In this document: one piece after another, positions 25,081 through 33,891 of the stretch | Numbering within the stretch: the first letter of the stretch is position 1 | How the letters are laid out: each line of letters opens with the position of its first letter | Origin: Flavobacterium ustbae | Lineage (GTDB): Bacteria; Bacteroidota; Bacteroidia; Flavobacteriales; Flavobacteriaceae | NCBI RefSeq assembly: GCF_003946915.1 | Contig: NZ_RPOC01000001.1 | Span: 806,001-870,000, forward strand | Length of the DNA: 64,000 nt | Direction of reading: 5' to 3' | Program-made: the position numbers and the translations under genes | The notes under the pieces: generated by a model | What the model was told of the DNA's origin: nothing | Database searches by the model: none | Seen by the model: the letters and a program-made list of their open reading frames with translations, nothing else

Positions 25081-27273
25081 TTGAAAAAATTCGCACATTA
25101 CAGACAAGCAGACCATAAAGATTGTGGACCGACATGTTTAAAAATTATTGCTAAATATTACGGAAAAACAATTCATATTCAGGAGTTGAGAGATTTTAGC
25201 GAAACAACTCGTGAAGGAAGTAATCTGCTTTTTTTGAGTGATGCTGCCGAGAAAATAGGATTTCGAACATTAGGCGTAAAGCTGTCTGTAAAAAGAATTG
25301 AAGAAGCTCCTCTGCCCTGTATTCTTCATTGGAATAAAGACCATTATGTGGTGCTTTATAAAATAAAAAAAGGAAAATATTATATTTCTGATCCCGCTTT
25401 TGGTCTTTTAAAATACAGTAAAGAAGAGTTTGTTAAGTTTTGGATCGGCAATAATGCAGACGATCAAACAAAGGAAGGAATTGCACTGTTGATCGAAGCA
25501 ACTCCTAAATTTTTCCAGTCTGATTTTGATAAGGAAGAAAATTCAGGATTAGGATTCCGTTTTCTTTTCCAGTATCTTTTTCAATACAAATCATTTCTTA
25601 TTCAACTTGCAATAGGACTTTTTGCAAGTAGTTTATTGAGCCTAATTTTTCCGTTTCTAACACAAAGTATTGTTGATGTCGGAATCCAAAATCAGAACAT
25701 CCATTTTATTTATTTAATTCTCTTCGCCATGCTTTTTGTTTTTGCAGGAAGAACAGGCTTAGAACTCATTAGAAGCTGGATCCTACTGCATTTATCTACG
25801 CGAATCAACATTTCTCTTATTTCAGATTTCTTTATCAAATTGATGAATCTGCCTATTTCCTTTTTTGATGTAAGAATGACGGGAGATATTATGCAGCGAA
25901 TAAATGATCATCGACGCATCGAGAAAATATTGACCACATCATCACTGAATGTGCTTTTTTCTGTAATAAATATGTTTGTCATGGGCGCTGTTTTGGCCTA
26001 TTTCAACCTACAGATATTTTTAGTTTTTTTTGCGGGAAGCGTGCTTTATTTTGCATGGATTGTACTGTTCTTGAAAAGGAGGGAAGCGCTAGATTATAAG
26101 CGATTTGCTGAAGTTTCCAACGAACAAAGCAAAGTAATGGAACTCATAAATGGAATGCAGGAAATTAAGCTTCATAATGCCGAAAAACAAAAGCGTTGGG
26201 GGTGGGAGTACGTTCAGGCGAGGCTTTTTAGAGTTTCAATTAAAGGACTCGTTTTGGAGCAGACCCAGACAATAGGTTCTTCCATTATTAATGAACTAAA
26301 AAACATATTTATCATCTTTCTGTCAGCCAAGTTGGTCATTGATGGTTCAATAACGTTAGGAATGATGCTTGCCATAAGTTCAATTGTGGGAACTCTAAAT
26401 GGTCCTATTACACAAATAATTGAATTTGTAAGAGAATTGCAGGATGCTAAAATTTCGCTGGCAAGATTATCCGAAATTCATGAAAAAGAAGATGAGTTGC
26501 AGCAGGAAATTAACCAGACAAACGAAGTTCCGCACGATGTCGATATCGAAATTAAAAATCTTTCTTTTCGATATTTGGGTTCAGATGCTCCTGTTTTAGA
26601 TAATTTAAGTCTGATAATTCCGTGCAATAAAGTAACCGCTATAGTAGGCGTTAGCGGAAGCGGCAAAACAACTTTAATGAAACTGCTTCTCAAGTTTTAT
26701 GAACCAGAAAAAGGAGAAGTTCTTATCGGAAATTCGCAGCTTAAAAATATATCGCAAAGCGCTTGGAGATCCAATATTGGTGCCGTAATGCAGGAAGGTT
26801 TTATTTTTAGCGATACTATAGCCAATAATATTGCTATAGGAGTCGATAGAATTGATAAAGAAAAACTGCTCTATGCGGCAGATGTGGCCAATATTAAAGA
26901 ATATATTAGCGAATTGCCCTTAGGTTTTAATACCAAAATAGGCGCAGAAGGATTAGGAATGAGTACCGGACAGAAACAGCGTTTATTGATTGCAAGGGCA
27001 GTTTATAAAAACCCTGAAGTTCTGTTTTTTGATGAAGCAACTTCTGCATTGGACGCTAATAATGAAAAGGAAATTATGAAAAAACTCGATATCTTTTTCA
27101 AAGACAAAACGGTAGTCGTCATCGCGCACCGATTAAGCACAGTTATGAATGCAGATCAGATTGTGGTTTTAGACAAAGGAAAAATCATCGAAATAGGAAG
27201 CCATTCGGCATTGGTGGAACAAAAGGGTAATTATTTTGAATTGGTTAGAAATCAGTTGCAATTAGGAAATTAA
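25081..27273 (+). CDS. Peptidase-containing ABC transporter (C39 peptide exporter)
   Basis: A 730-residue bacteriocin-type exporter. The C39 peptidase domain has Cys15 (DHKDCGPTC), His88 (KDHYVVLY) and Asp104 (SDPAFG), the complete triad. Next are the membrane domain (about 165-430) and the ATPase domain with Walker A GVSGSGKTT (about 522), signature MSTGQKQR (about 626) and Walker B LFFDEATSALD (about 649). It should cut double-glycine leaders and pump the cargo out. The start is TTG: the upstream frame has no ATG, and the catalytic domain begins at once. A weak -7-like TACATTGG lies at 25051-25058, after the terminator. Three bases separate it from the HlyD gene. Confidence 0.93.
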   Translation: MKKFAHYRQADHKDCGPTCLKIIAKYYGKTIHIQELRDFSETTREGSNLLFLSDAAEKIGFRTLGVKLSVKRIEEAPLPCILHWNKDHYVVLYKIKKGKYYISDPAFGLLKYSKEEFVKFWIGNNADDQTKEGIALLIEATPKFFQSDFDKEENSGLGFRFLFQYLFQYKSFLIQLAIGLFASSLLSLIFPFLTQSIVDVGIQNQNIHFIYLILFAMLFVFAGRTGLELIRSWILLHLSTRINISLISDFFIKLMNLPISFFDVRMTGDIMQRINDHRRIEKILTTSSLNVLFSVINMFVMGAVLAYFNLQIFLVFFAGSVLYFAWIVLFLKRREALDYKRFAEVSNEQSKVMELINGMQEIKLHNAEKQKRWGWEYVQARLFRVSIKGLVLEQTQTIGSSIINELKNIFIIFLSAKLVIDGSITLGMMLAISSIVGTLNGPITQIIEFVRELQDAKISLARLSEIHEKEDELQQEINQTNEVPHDVDIEIKNLSFRYLGSDAPVLDNLSLIIPCNKVTAIVGVSGSGKTTLMKLLLKFYEPEKGEVLIGNSQLKNISQSAWRSNIGAVMQEGFIFSDTIANNIAIGVDRIDKEKLLYAADVANIKEYISELPLGFNTKIGAEGLGMSTGQKQRLLIARAVYKNPEVLFFDEATSALDANNEKEIMKKLDIFFKDKTVVVIAHRLSTVMNADQIVVLDKGKIIEIGSHSALVEQKGNYFELVRNQLQLGN

Positions 27274-27275
27274 TC

Positions 27276-28565
27276 ATGAACGAAGATACATTTGAATTAA
27301 GAAGCGAAGAAGTTCAGGATATCCTGACCAAAGTGCCACATTGGATGATAAGATGGGGAACAGTTTTGATATTTGCTATCATCATCATGCTGTTTTTTGT
27401 TTCGTGGTTTGTTAAATACCCAGATGTTGTAAGAACAGAAATTACAATTACCACTAATATTCCGCCAGAGAAAATTGTATCAAAATCTTCTGGACGTATT
27501 GAAGCTATTTTAGTTAAAAATAAAACGCTGGTTGCCAAAAACAGCACATTGGCAATTATCGAAAATACAGCCAACTACAAAGATGTTTTTCTGCTGAAAG
27601 ATATTGTAGATAAATACGATATAAATAATTCTAAAAAAGAATTTCCTTTCGAATTATTAAAAAACAAGCAATTGGGCGAAATCGAAAGTGCATTTGCCGT
27701 ATTTCAGAAAGATTATCAAGCGCAGGAGTTAAATCAAAATCTTCATCCATTTGAGATAGAAAGCAGAGCGCAGAGGTCAGAAAAAATTCAGATTACCGAA
27801 AGATTGGAAATTCTGCAGCAGCAGAAAGTGATTAACGAGCGCGAATTGGAGCTTCAAAAAAATGAAGTTGCCCGTTTTGAAATTTTGTTTAATAAAGGAA
27901 TTATTTCAGCTCAAGAAATCGAAGCCAAAAAACTGAATTTTCTTCAAGCACAAAAGAATTATAGAAGTCTATTGTCGTCAATTTCCCAATTGAGGTCTTC
28001 GCTTATTGATAATACAAAATCAAGCCAGAATTCTCAGATAAACAGCACCAGAGAAGAGGTTAATCTGGGGCGCAGTGTTTCGCAGTCTTTTTATCAGTTA
28101 AAAAAAGTTATACGAGACTGGGAACTGGCATATGCCTTAAAATCGTCGATTAGCGGAAAGGTTACTTTTCTGCAAGTCTGGAACGAAAATCAGACCATAA
28201 ATATTGGTGACAATGTTTTTTCGATTATTCCCGATGCCAAAAACAGCTTTATAGGAAAAGTAAAAGCGCCGGCTTTAAATTCAGGAAAAATAAAAGTTGG
28301 ACAAAGAGTCCATATTCGTTTGGCCAATTATCCCGACAGAGAATTTGGTGTTTTAAGAGGCGAAATCAAAAATATTTCGCTTGTTCCAGATAAAGACGGG
28401 AATTTATTGTTGGATGTGGCACTTCCAAACGGATTAAAAACATCTTATAACAAACAAATTGCCTTTCAGCAGGAAATGAAAGGAAGTGCAGAAATTGTAA
28501 CCGAAGATCTGCGTTTAATAGAACGAATTTTATATCAGTTTAAGCATATTTTTGAACAGGTTTAA
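27276..28565 (+). CDS. HlyD-family membrane fusion protein
   Basis: A 429-residue adaptor: short cytoplasmic N-terminus, one membrane span (about residues 26-46, WGTVLIFAIIIMLFFVSWF), half-lipoyl motifs (IPPEKIVSKSSGRIEAIL and ISGKVTFLQVW), a long alpha-helical hairpin (about 130-265), and a beta-barrel domain (VGQRVHIRLANYPDREFG). It links the C39 ABC exporter to an outer-membrane channel. No TolC-like gene is in the window, so the channel must come from elsewhere. Confidence 0.92.
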   Translation: MNEDTFELRSEEVQDILTKVPHWMIRWGTVLIFAIIIMLFFVSWFVKYPDVVRTEITITTNIPPEKIVSKSSGRIEAILVKNKTLVAKNSTLAIIENTANYKDVFLLKDIVDKYDINNSKKEFPFELLKNKQLGEIESAFAVFQKDYQAQELNQNLHPFEIESRAQRSEKIQITERLEILQQQKVINERELELQKNEVARFEILFNKGIISAQEIEAKKLNFLQAQKNYRSLLSSISQLRSSLIDNTKSSQNSQINSTREEVNLGRSVSQSFYQLKKVIRDWELAYALKSSISGKVTFLQVWNENQTINIGDNVFSIIPDAKNSFIGKVKAPALNSGKIKVGQRVHIRLANYPDREFGVLRGEIKNISLVPDKDGNLLLDVALPNGLKTSYNKQIAFQQEMKGSAEIVTEDLRLIERILYQFKHIFEQV

Positions 28566-28601
28566 ACCTTAAATCTACTAACAATCAAAACCACTATTTA
28601 A

Positions 28602-30251
28602 ATGAAAAAAACTTTATTAATTGTTTTTATATTAATCTTTCAAACTATCTTTTCAAAGCCCATTACAGAAACCCAAAAATTAGCTGCGACTTGTAAAGTC
28701 TGGGGTTTCTTAAAATATTATCATCCAAATGTTGCGGACGGCAGCAAAAACTGGGACGAACAATTGTTTCAAATTTTGCCAAATGTTGAAGAAGCACAGA
28801 CTTCTGAAGCATTCTCACTAGTGATTGAAAATTGGATTGTTTCTTTAGGAGAAGTGAAAGCTTATAAAACTGAAAAACCAGCTGTAAAAAAACAATATTT
28901 CGATAAAAACTTTGATTTATCTTGGATGAGTAATGGTGAATTATTCTCAAAATCGCTTTCTAAAAAATTAAAATTTATTGAAGAGAGTAGAATTCAGGGC
29001 AAACAATTTTATGTTGATTATGTAAAGGACGGAGGAGTGCCATTACAGTTTAATAATGAAGTTAAATACCCAAACTTTAAATGGACAGAAAAAAATCTAC
29101 GTCTTTTGGCATTATTTAGATATTGGAATTACGTTGAGTATTTTTTTCCATATAAATATCAAATGGACGAAAATTGGGATAAAGTCTTAATAGAATTTCT
29201 CCCAAGATTTATAATTCCAGAATCCGAAAAGGATTTTGCCTTAGCAATGCGTGAAATTTCGATTAAATTAAATGATACGCATGCTTCAACTCATATGTCT
29301 CAAATGTTTGAATATTTTGGAGATAAATTTATTCCGGTCGATGTTAAAATAATAGATGAAAAGGCCGTTGTTATTGGTTTAAAAAATGATTCTCTTGCCA
29401 AAATTAACGATATAAGAATTGGTGATGTTATTACAAAAGTTGAAGGCAGAACAATCGCAGAGATTTTAAAAGAAAATGTAAAGTATGTGGAAGGATCCAA
29501 TGAGCCTTCGGTGCTAAAAAATGCATATTGGGCGATTTTTAATGGAGAATCTTCATCGTTTCAAATCGAGTTCATTAGAGATAATAAAATAGCTGAAAAA
29601 GCGATAAATCGTTATAAGTACCAAGACTTAAAAATTCAATATCCAACCAATGAAAAATGGAAAATTCTAGAGGGAAATATTGGTTACATTAACTATGATG
29701 AAGTCACTCCCGAAGATGTTCCAAATTTAATTGCGGCAATGAATAACACAAATGCTGTTATTTTTGATAATAGACAAAGACCTCAGGATGTTATGTATGC
29801 AATTTCGGACTGGCTCAATGCTAAGCCTACAGAATATGTTAAATATGTTGATCCTGATCTTAGCTATCCAGGACGCTACATTTGGAGAACAGACTTAGAT
29901 AAATGTGGAAAAAATAACCCTGATTATTACAAAGGGAAAGTAATAGTTTTAGTGAATGAAAATGCGGTTAGTCATGCAGAACATAATGTTATGGCTTTAC
30001 AAACGGCGCCAAAAGTCACGGTTTTAGGTTCTCAAACTGGAGGAGCAGACGGTGCCAATTATAGATTTTCGTTAATAAAAGGATTTACTTCATCGTTTAC
30101 TTGTTATGGTGTTTTTTATCCCAATAAGAAAGAGATTCAACGCATTGGGATTGTTCCTGATATTGAAGTAAAGCAGACAATTTTAGGAATTCAACAAGGG
30201 AAAGATGAAGTTTTAGACCGAGCAATTCTATTTGCAAAAAATGGAAAATAA
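28602..30251 (+). CDS. S41-family-like secreted peptidase in the export operon
   Basis: A 549-residue paralogue of the protein at 2201-3907. A signal peptide (MKKTLLIVFILIFQTIFS) is followed by ITETQKLAATCKVWGFLKYY, nearly the same opening block. The nucleophile region reads ENAVSHAEHN, so the classic S-x-S-E is S-H-A-E: the first serine is kept and the second replaced by alanine. It starts 36 bases after the HlyD stop, so it probably belongs to the export operon and may trim or degrade the peptides or protect the producer. That role is inferred. Confidence 0.78.
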   Translation: MKKTLLIVFILIFQTIFSKPITETQKLAATCKVWGFLKYYHPNVADGSKNWDEQLFQILPNVEEAQTSEAFSLVIENWIVSLGEVKAYKTEKPAVKKQYFDKNFDLSWMSNGELFSKSLSKKLKFIEESRIQGKQFYVDYVKDGGVPLQFNNEVKYPNFKWTEKNLRLLALFRYWNYVEYFFPYKYQMDENWDKVLIEFLPRFIIPESEKDFALAMREISIKLNDTHASTHMSQMFEYFGDKFIPVDVKIIDEKAVVIGLKNDSLAKINDIRIGDVITKVEGRTIAEILKENVKYVEGSNEPSVLKNAYWAIFNGESSSFQIEFIRDNKIAEKAINRYKYQDLKIQYPTNEKWKILEGNIGYINYDEVTPEDVPNLIAAMNNTNAVIFDNRQRPQDVMYAISDWLNAKPTEYVKYVDPDLSYPGRYIWRTDLDKCGKNNPDYYKGKVIVLVNENAVSHAEHNVMALQTAPKVTVLGSQTGGADGANYRFSLIKGFTSSFTCYGVFYPNKKEIQRIGIVPDIEVKQTILGIQQGKDEVLDRAILFAKNGK

Positions 30252-30264
30252 AAGATAAAAAGCG

Positions 30265-30651
30265 ATGAAAAAGATATTTTTATTAGGTATTTGTTTTTTT
30301 GGAAGTTTTGTGTATTCACAAAAAGCAGACTGCAATAAGTTTAAAACGGGAAAATTTGTTTCACAGGCATTTCCAAATGAGTACATTATTAGAAAAGATT
30401 CAATAGAAGAAGCTTATATGGATGGAAAATTACAATCTGTTTGGGCTGTAAAATGGCTAAGCGATTGTAAATTTGAATGCGTATGTATAAAAAATAATGG
30501 ATCGGAATATGTTAGATTAGGTGATCGATTTGTCAGTGAAATCATTAATTCATTTGACGAAAATTGCATTACGTTATCGAACATTTACTACAATGAAGAA
30601 AAACCCAATGGTATGGAATTTCAAAGAGGAGTATGTCTTCAGGATAACTAA
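30265..30651 (+). CDS. Small secreted protein, unknown function
   Basis: A 128-residue protein with a Sec signal peptide (MKKIFLLGICFFGSFVYSQ), then ADCNKFKTGKF and four further cysteines. Similar short secreted Cys-containing proteins are common in Flavobacteriaceae and are often mislabelled as topoisomerase fragments; nothing here supports that name. It follows the S41-like gene by 13 bases, so it is probably the last gene of the operon. An immunity or accessory role is possible but unsupported. Confidence 0.65.
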   Translation: MKKIFLLGICFFGSFVYSQKADCNKFKTGKFVSQAFPNEYIIRKDSIEEAYMDGKLQSVWAVKWLSDCKFECVCIKNNGSEYVRLGDRFVSEIINSFDENCITLSNIYYNEEKPNGMEFQRGVCLQDN

Positions 30652-30653
30652 GT

Positions 30654-31361
30654 TTACATCTTCAAATAAAAATCCTTTGTCAATTCAATATATTCAGGTG
30701 TATAAATATGCCTGTCAATTTCGATAACTAATTCATTAACTTCGATTTCTGAAATTTCATTTCGGCTAAAAGCCAATAAGCTGCGTTTAATTTCAGAAGT
30801 CGGAGTTCCTTTTACGCGTGTAATTTTAATAGGATACAATTCTGCTTCTTTTGCCAAAGCAATAAATTTTTCTTCTTCTTTGAAAGGAATAATAATTGCT
30901 AAAATACCATTTTCAGAAAGTAGTAAATCGGCGGCTTCAACAATTTCTTCAAAAGGCATTGCATCTTGAAAACGAGCTAAATCACGCTGTTCATTTTCTG
31001 TCTTATAATCTTCAGCATAAAAAGGCGGATTGGAAACAATCAAATCATATTCGTCTTCTGGTTCTTCTATAAACTCATCTAAACCGGCATGAAAACAAAA
31101 TAAACGATCACCCCATGGTGAATTTTCAAAATTTTCTACCGCTTGTTCGTATGCATCCTCATCAATTTCTAAAGCGTCTATTTGTTCTGCTCCGCAACGC
31201 TGAGCAATCATTAAAGCAATAATTCCAGTTCCAGCGCCAATATCTAAAACACTAAAAGGATGATGATTTATTGGAGCCCAAGAGCCCAATAAAACACCGT
31301 CGGTTCCGACTTTCATAGCGGTTTTATCCTGATTGATAGAAAATTGTTTGAATTGAAACAT
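30654..31361 (-). CDS. trmN6: tRNA1(Val) (adenine-37-N6)-methyltransferase
   Basis: A 235-residue class I SAM methyltransferase of the YfiC/TrmN6 type. SVLDIGAGTGIIALMIAQR is the SAM-binding motif and SNPPFY the N6-adenine catalytic motif. The opening FQFKQFSINQDKTAMKVGTD is diagnostic of the family. I chose the ATG at 31361; an upstream in-frame ATG lies in the AATTCCAA-type repeat and adds five residues unlike the family. Convergent with the export operon, with a 2-base gap. Confidence 0.88.
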   Translation of the reverse strand: MFQFKQFSINQDKTAMKVGTDGVLLGSWAPINHHPFSVLDIGAGTGIIALMIAQRCGAEQIDALEIDEDAYEQAVENFENSPWGDRLFCFHAGLDEFIEEPEDEYDLIVSNPPFYAEDYKTENEQRDLARFQDAMPFEEIVEAADLLLSENGILAIIIPFKEEEKFIALAKEAELYPIKITRVKGTPTSEIKRSLLAFSRNEISEIEVNELVIEIDRHIYTPEYIELTKDFYLKM

Positions 31362-31365
31362 AAAT

Positions 31366-31440
31366 AAAAATTCCAAATTTTAAATTCCAAATTCCAATGT
31401 TGGGTCGAAATTCCAATGTTGAAATTCCAATTGAAAAGGA
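31366..31440. repeat. AATTCCAA-type intergenic repeat, one side of the four-helix-bundle gene
   Basis: Repeated AAATTCCAAATTTTAAATTCC- and ATTCCAATGTTG-like units. The same type lies on the other side at about 31826-31990. Confidence 0.6.
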
Positions 31441-31472
31441 TTGAACAGCAAAAATACTATTTTAGAAATTAA

Positions 31473-31823
31473 TTACTTTGATGTTTTGGATATTATGGCT
31501 GATAAAATTTTTCGCAATTCTTCTATTTCGAATAATAGAGATTCAGATTTAATTTTTTGTTCGGGATTTAGCTCATGTAATAAACGAATCCAAAATTTAG
31601 ATTCTTTAGCTTCTTTTCGAGCTATTTTTAGTCGAAAGATTAAATCTTTGTCACCGAGTTTTTCATTTGCTTCGATATAATTTGCACCTACAGAGCCAGA
31701 AGATCTTACAAGCTGTTTACCATCTTCAATATTAGAAGTTGTTTTAGGTAATGTTTTAATGTAGTTTCGACATTCTTTAGCAAATAAAAAAGTGCGCTCT
31801 TCTAAGTCAAATGGTTTATTCAT
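31473..31823 (-). CDS. Four-helix-bundle protein (23S rRNA intervening-sequence family)
   Basis: A 116-residue helical protein (MNKPFDLEERTFLFAKECRN, then RSSGSVGANYIEANEKLGDK) of the S23/four-helix-bundle family, originally found in rRNA intervening sequences but widely encoded elsewhere. Its function is unknown. The ATG at 31823 matches the family start; the frame stays open 15 codons further into repeat DNA. It is flanked on both sides by AATTCCAA-type repeats. Confidence 0.82.
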   Translation of the reverse strand: MNKPFDLEERTFLFAKECRNYIKTLPKTTSNIEDGKQLVRSSGSVGANYIEANEKLGDKDLIFRLKIARKEAKESKFWIRLLHELNPEQKIKSESLLFEIEELRKILSAIISKTSK

Positions 31824-31825
31824 GG

Positions 31826-31992
31826 TGTAAATTCCAAATTCCAAGTTGGGATTGTAAATATAGAACAAATGTCAATAAAAGAAAGTTTTTTCTTTCAAAT
31901 ATGTTTTGAGATAATAAAACTTTAATTGGAATTTGGGATTTCAATATTGGAATTTCCTTTTGGTTGGAATTTGGAATTTAAAAATTTGGAAT
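31826..31992. repeat. AATTCCAA-type intergenic repeat, second side of the four-helix-bundle gene
   Basis: A block of AATTCCAAATTCCAAGTTGG-like text, then GGAATTTGGGATTTC- and TTGGAATTTGGAATTT-like text in opposite orientation, reaching the end of rimM. Confidence 0.6.
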
Positions 31993-31997
31993 TTAAT

Positions 31998-32522
31998 TTA
32001 AAGGTACATTTCAATCAATCCCTCTGGAAGATCCATAACAACCTTTTTGTTTTCGCGGTCGATTTTTACCAAGAATTGGTCAATCATTGGAACTAAGATT
32101 TCAACTTCGCCATTTAAAACTTCAAAAAGAGGCTGAGCAGTTGAATCATTTATAGAAGTTATTTTTCCGAAAACGCCTAGACGTTTGTCTTCAATTTCGA
32201 AACCAATCACTTCGTGGAAATAAAATTTGTTACCACTAAGTTTTGGTAACATAGATAAAGGAAGATAAATACCATTTCCGACTAAGGCATCGGCATCTTC
32301 TTCGGTATTTACATCTTCAAAACGAACTCTCAGAAAGTCGTTTTTATGCATTGAGCTTGACTCAATAAAAAAAGGAACCAAGTGTTTGTTGTGTTCAACA
32401 AACACTGATTCCAGATTTTCGTATAACTCAGGTTCGTCTGTATCTAAATAGATCAGAACTTCACCTTTGAAACTAAATTTTTTAGCGATTTTACCTAAAT
32501 AAAAACAGTCTTCTTTACGCAT
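31998..32522 (-). CDS. rimM: Ribosome maturation factor RimM
   Basis: A 174-residue 16S rRNA processing factor. The opening (CFYLGKIAKKFSFKGEVLIY, about residues 6-25) is the RimM N-terminal domain, and the PRC-barrel part includes GFEIEDKRLGVFGKITSI and the segment LVPMIDQFLVKID, which RimM proteins share. Assists 30S assembly around S19. It follows rpsP with 15 bases between them, the usual S16-RimM pairing. Confidence 0.95.
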   Translation of the reverse strand: MRKEDCFYLGKIAKKFSFKGEVLIYLDTDEPELYENLESVFVEHNKHLVPFFIESSSMHKNDFLRVRFEDVNTEEDADALVGNGIYLPLSMLPKLSGNKFYFHEVIGFEIEDKRLGVFGKITSINDSTAQPLFEVLNGEVEILVPMIDQFLVKIDRENKKVVMDLPEGLIEMYL

Positions 32523-32537
32523 TATCGCTAAGTAAAA

Positions 32538-33101
32538 TTATGCTTCAGTTGTTTCGTTATTCTCTTCAGCAGCAGGAGCTTCTTCAGTTGCTTCAACTTC
32601 AGCAACTTCTTCAGCTACAGGAGCTTCTTCAACGGCAGTAGCAGCAGCAAGCGCTTCAGCCTGAGCTTTAGCACGTTTAGCGTTTACTTCTTTTTCAGCT
32701 TTTAAAGCGTTAGCTTTAACATCTGCTTTTGCTTTAGATAAACCATCTTTTTTAGCATCAACTTTTCCTGCTTTAGACTCTAACCAAGCTGCTAATTTAG
32801 CATCTGCTTGCTCTTGAGTTAAAGCTCCTTTGCGGATACCTCCATCAAGGTGGTGTTTCAATAAAGCACCTTTGTAAGAAAGGATTGCTCTTGCAGTATC
32901 AGTTGGTTGTGCACCATTGTGTAACCATTTTACTGCGCTGTCAAGATCTAGCTCAACAGTTGCTGGGTTAGTGTTTGGATTGTAAGTACCGATTTTCTCT
33001 AAGTATTTACCATCTCTTTTTGAGCGTGCATCTGCAGCTACAACCCAGTAAAAAGGTTTTCCTTTTTTACCGTGTCTTTGTAATCTAATTTTTACTGACA
33101 T
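32538..33101 (-). CDS. rpsP: 30S ribosomal protein S16 with long Ala/Glu tail
   Basis: A 187-residue protein. Residues 1-80 are canonical S16 (VKIRLQRHGKKGKPFYWVVA, LEKIGTYNPNTNP). From about residue 100 comes a Lys/Ala-rich then Glu/Ala-rich extension (EEAPVAEEVAEVEATEEAP), a Bacteroidota feature that roughly doubles the usual length of about 80-90 residues. First gene of the rpsP-rimM pair. Confidence 0.96.
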   Translation of the reverse strand: MSVKIRLQRHGKKGKPFYWVVAADARSKRDGKYLEKIGTYNPNTNPATVELDLDSAVKWLHNGAQPTDTARAILSYKGALLKHHLDGGIRKGALTQEQADAKLAAWLESKAGKVDAKKDGLSKAKADVKANALKAEKEVNAKRAKAQAEALAAATAVEEAPVAEEVAEVEATEEAPAAEENNETTEA

Positions 33102-33120
33102 AATCTAATGATTAAATTTT

Positions 33121-33158
33121 GAGGTACTCGACCTCTGTTAATTAAGGGCGCAAAGATA
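33121..33158 (-). promoter_or_regulatory. rpsP promoter -7 element and leader hairpin
   Basis: Minus-strand TATCTTTG at 33151-33158 is a TAnnTTTG match followed by GCGCCC. The leader contains GAGGT-CGAGT-ACCTC (33121-33135), a five-base-pair hairpin 20 bases before the ATG, a possible site for translational feedback. That role is inferred. Confidence 0.5.
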
Positions 33159-33291
33159 TAATTTTTTTATGAAAAACACGTTTCAAAGAGGATTAAATAT
33201 ATAACAGTTGCTTTTTTAGCATTTTTTTGACTTTTTAATTTAAATTTTTTAGCTCTTTTTGCAAAAAACTGCATCAAATTCAATTTTAAAC

Positions 33292-33783
33292 ATGAAAAAG
33301 TATTTCTGCTTTTTATCAATTTTAGTTTTGCTGGTATCTTGTACAGCAGATACAACAACATTTAATAATACGGCTTTTCAGGCTCTAAAAGATAATGATT
33401 TTTGGAGAGCTGAAGTTTATGGAGTGAGAAAAGAAACGAACGGAGTTTTTATCGTCGAAGCTTCTTTAGGCTACGAACAAATTAATTTTCAGCTTCCTGA
33501 GCTATCCGAGAAGACATTTATTTTGGGTGTTAATGATGATACCAAAGCCATTTATAAAAATACTAGTGAAGAACAAGAATCAGAATTTGACACTGGAGCA
33601 GGCAGAGGAAATGGAGAAATTACTATTACAGAATATAATAAGGAAGAAAATACCATTTCGGGAACATTCAGATTTACGGCCTTTAATATTGCTGCTGATG
33701 CAGTAAAACAGGAAATGCGTATTACAGAAGGTGTCTTCTATAAAATTCCATTAGAAACACGTAATGAAATTTCTGTTAATTAA
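33292..33783 (+). CDS. Lipoprotein, possibly DUF6252-like
   Basis: A 163-residue protein with a lipoprotein signal (MKKYFCFLSILVLLVSC, Cys17), then NTAFQALKDNDFWRAEVYGV and beta-rich text. The first part resembles small Flavobacterium lipoproteins assigned to DUF6252. No known activity. I used the ATG at 33292, which makes a proper signal peptide; the frame is open 11 codons upstream. Divergent from rpsP. Confidence 0.7.
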   Translation: MKKYFCFLSILVLLVSCTADTTTFNNTAFQALKDNDFWRAEVYGVRKETNGVFIVEASLGYEQINFQLPELSEKTFILGVNDDTKAIYKNTSEEQESEFDTGAGRGNGEITITEYNKEENTISGTFRFTAFNIAADAVKQEMRITEGVFYKIPLETRNEISVN

Positions 33784-33860
33784 TAAGACTTATTGTTAAG
33801 TGTAAATCCAAATAAAAACATAAATAAACTTACATATAGTAGATTAGAAAAAAATAAGAC

Positions 33861-33868
33861 TACATTTG
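33861..33868 (+). promoter_or_regulatory. -7 element of the RRM gene
   Basis: TACATTTG matches TAnnTTTG, 23 bases before the start codon. Confidence 0.5.
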
Positions 33869-33891
33869 TCAAGTATTATAAATAAATATCT

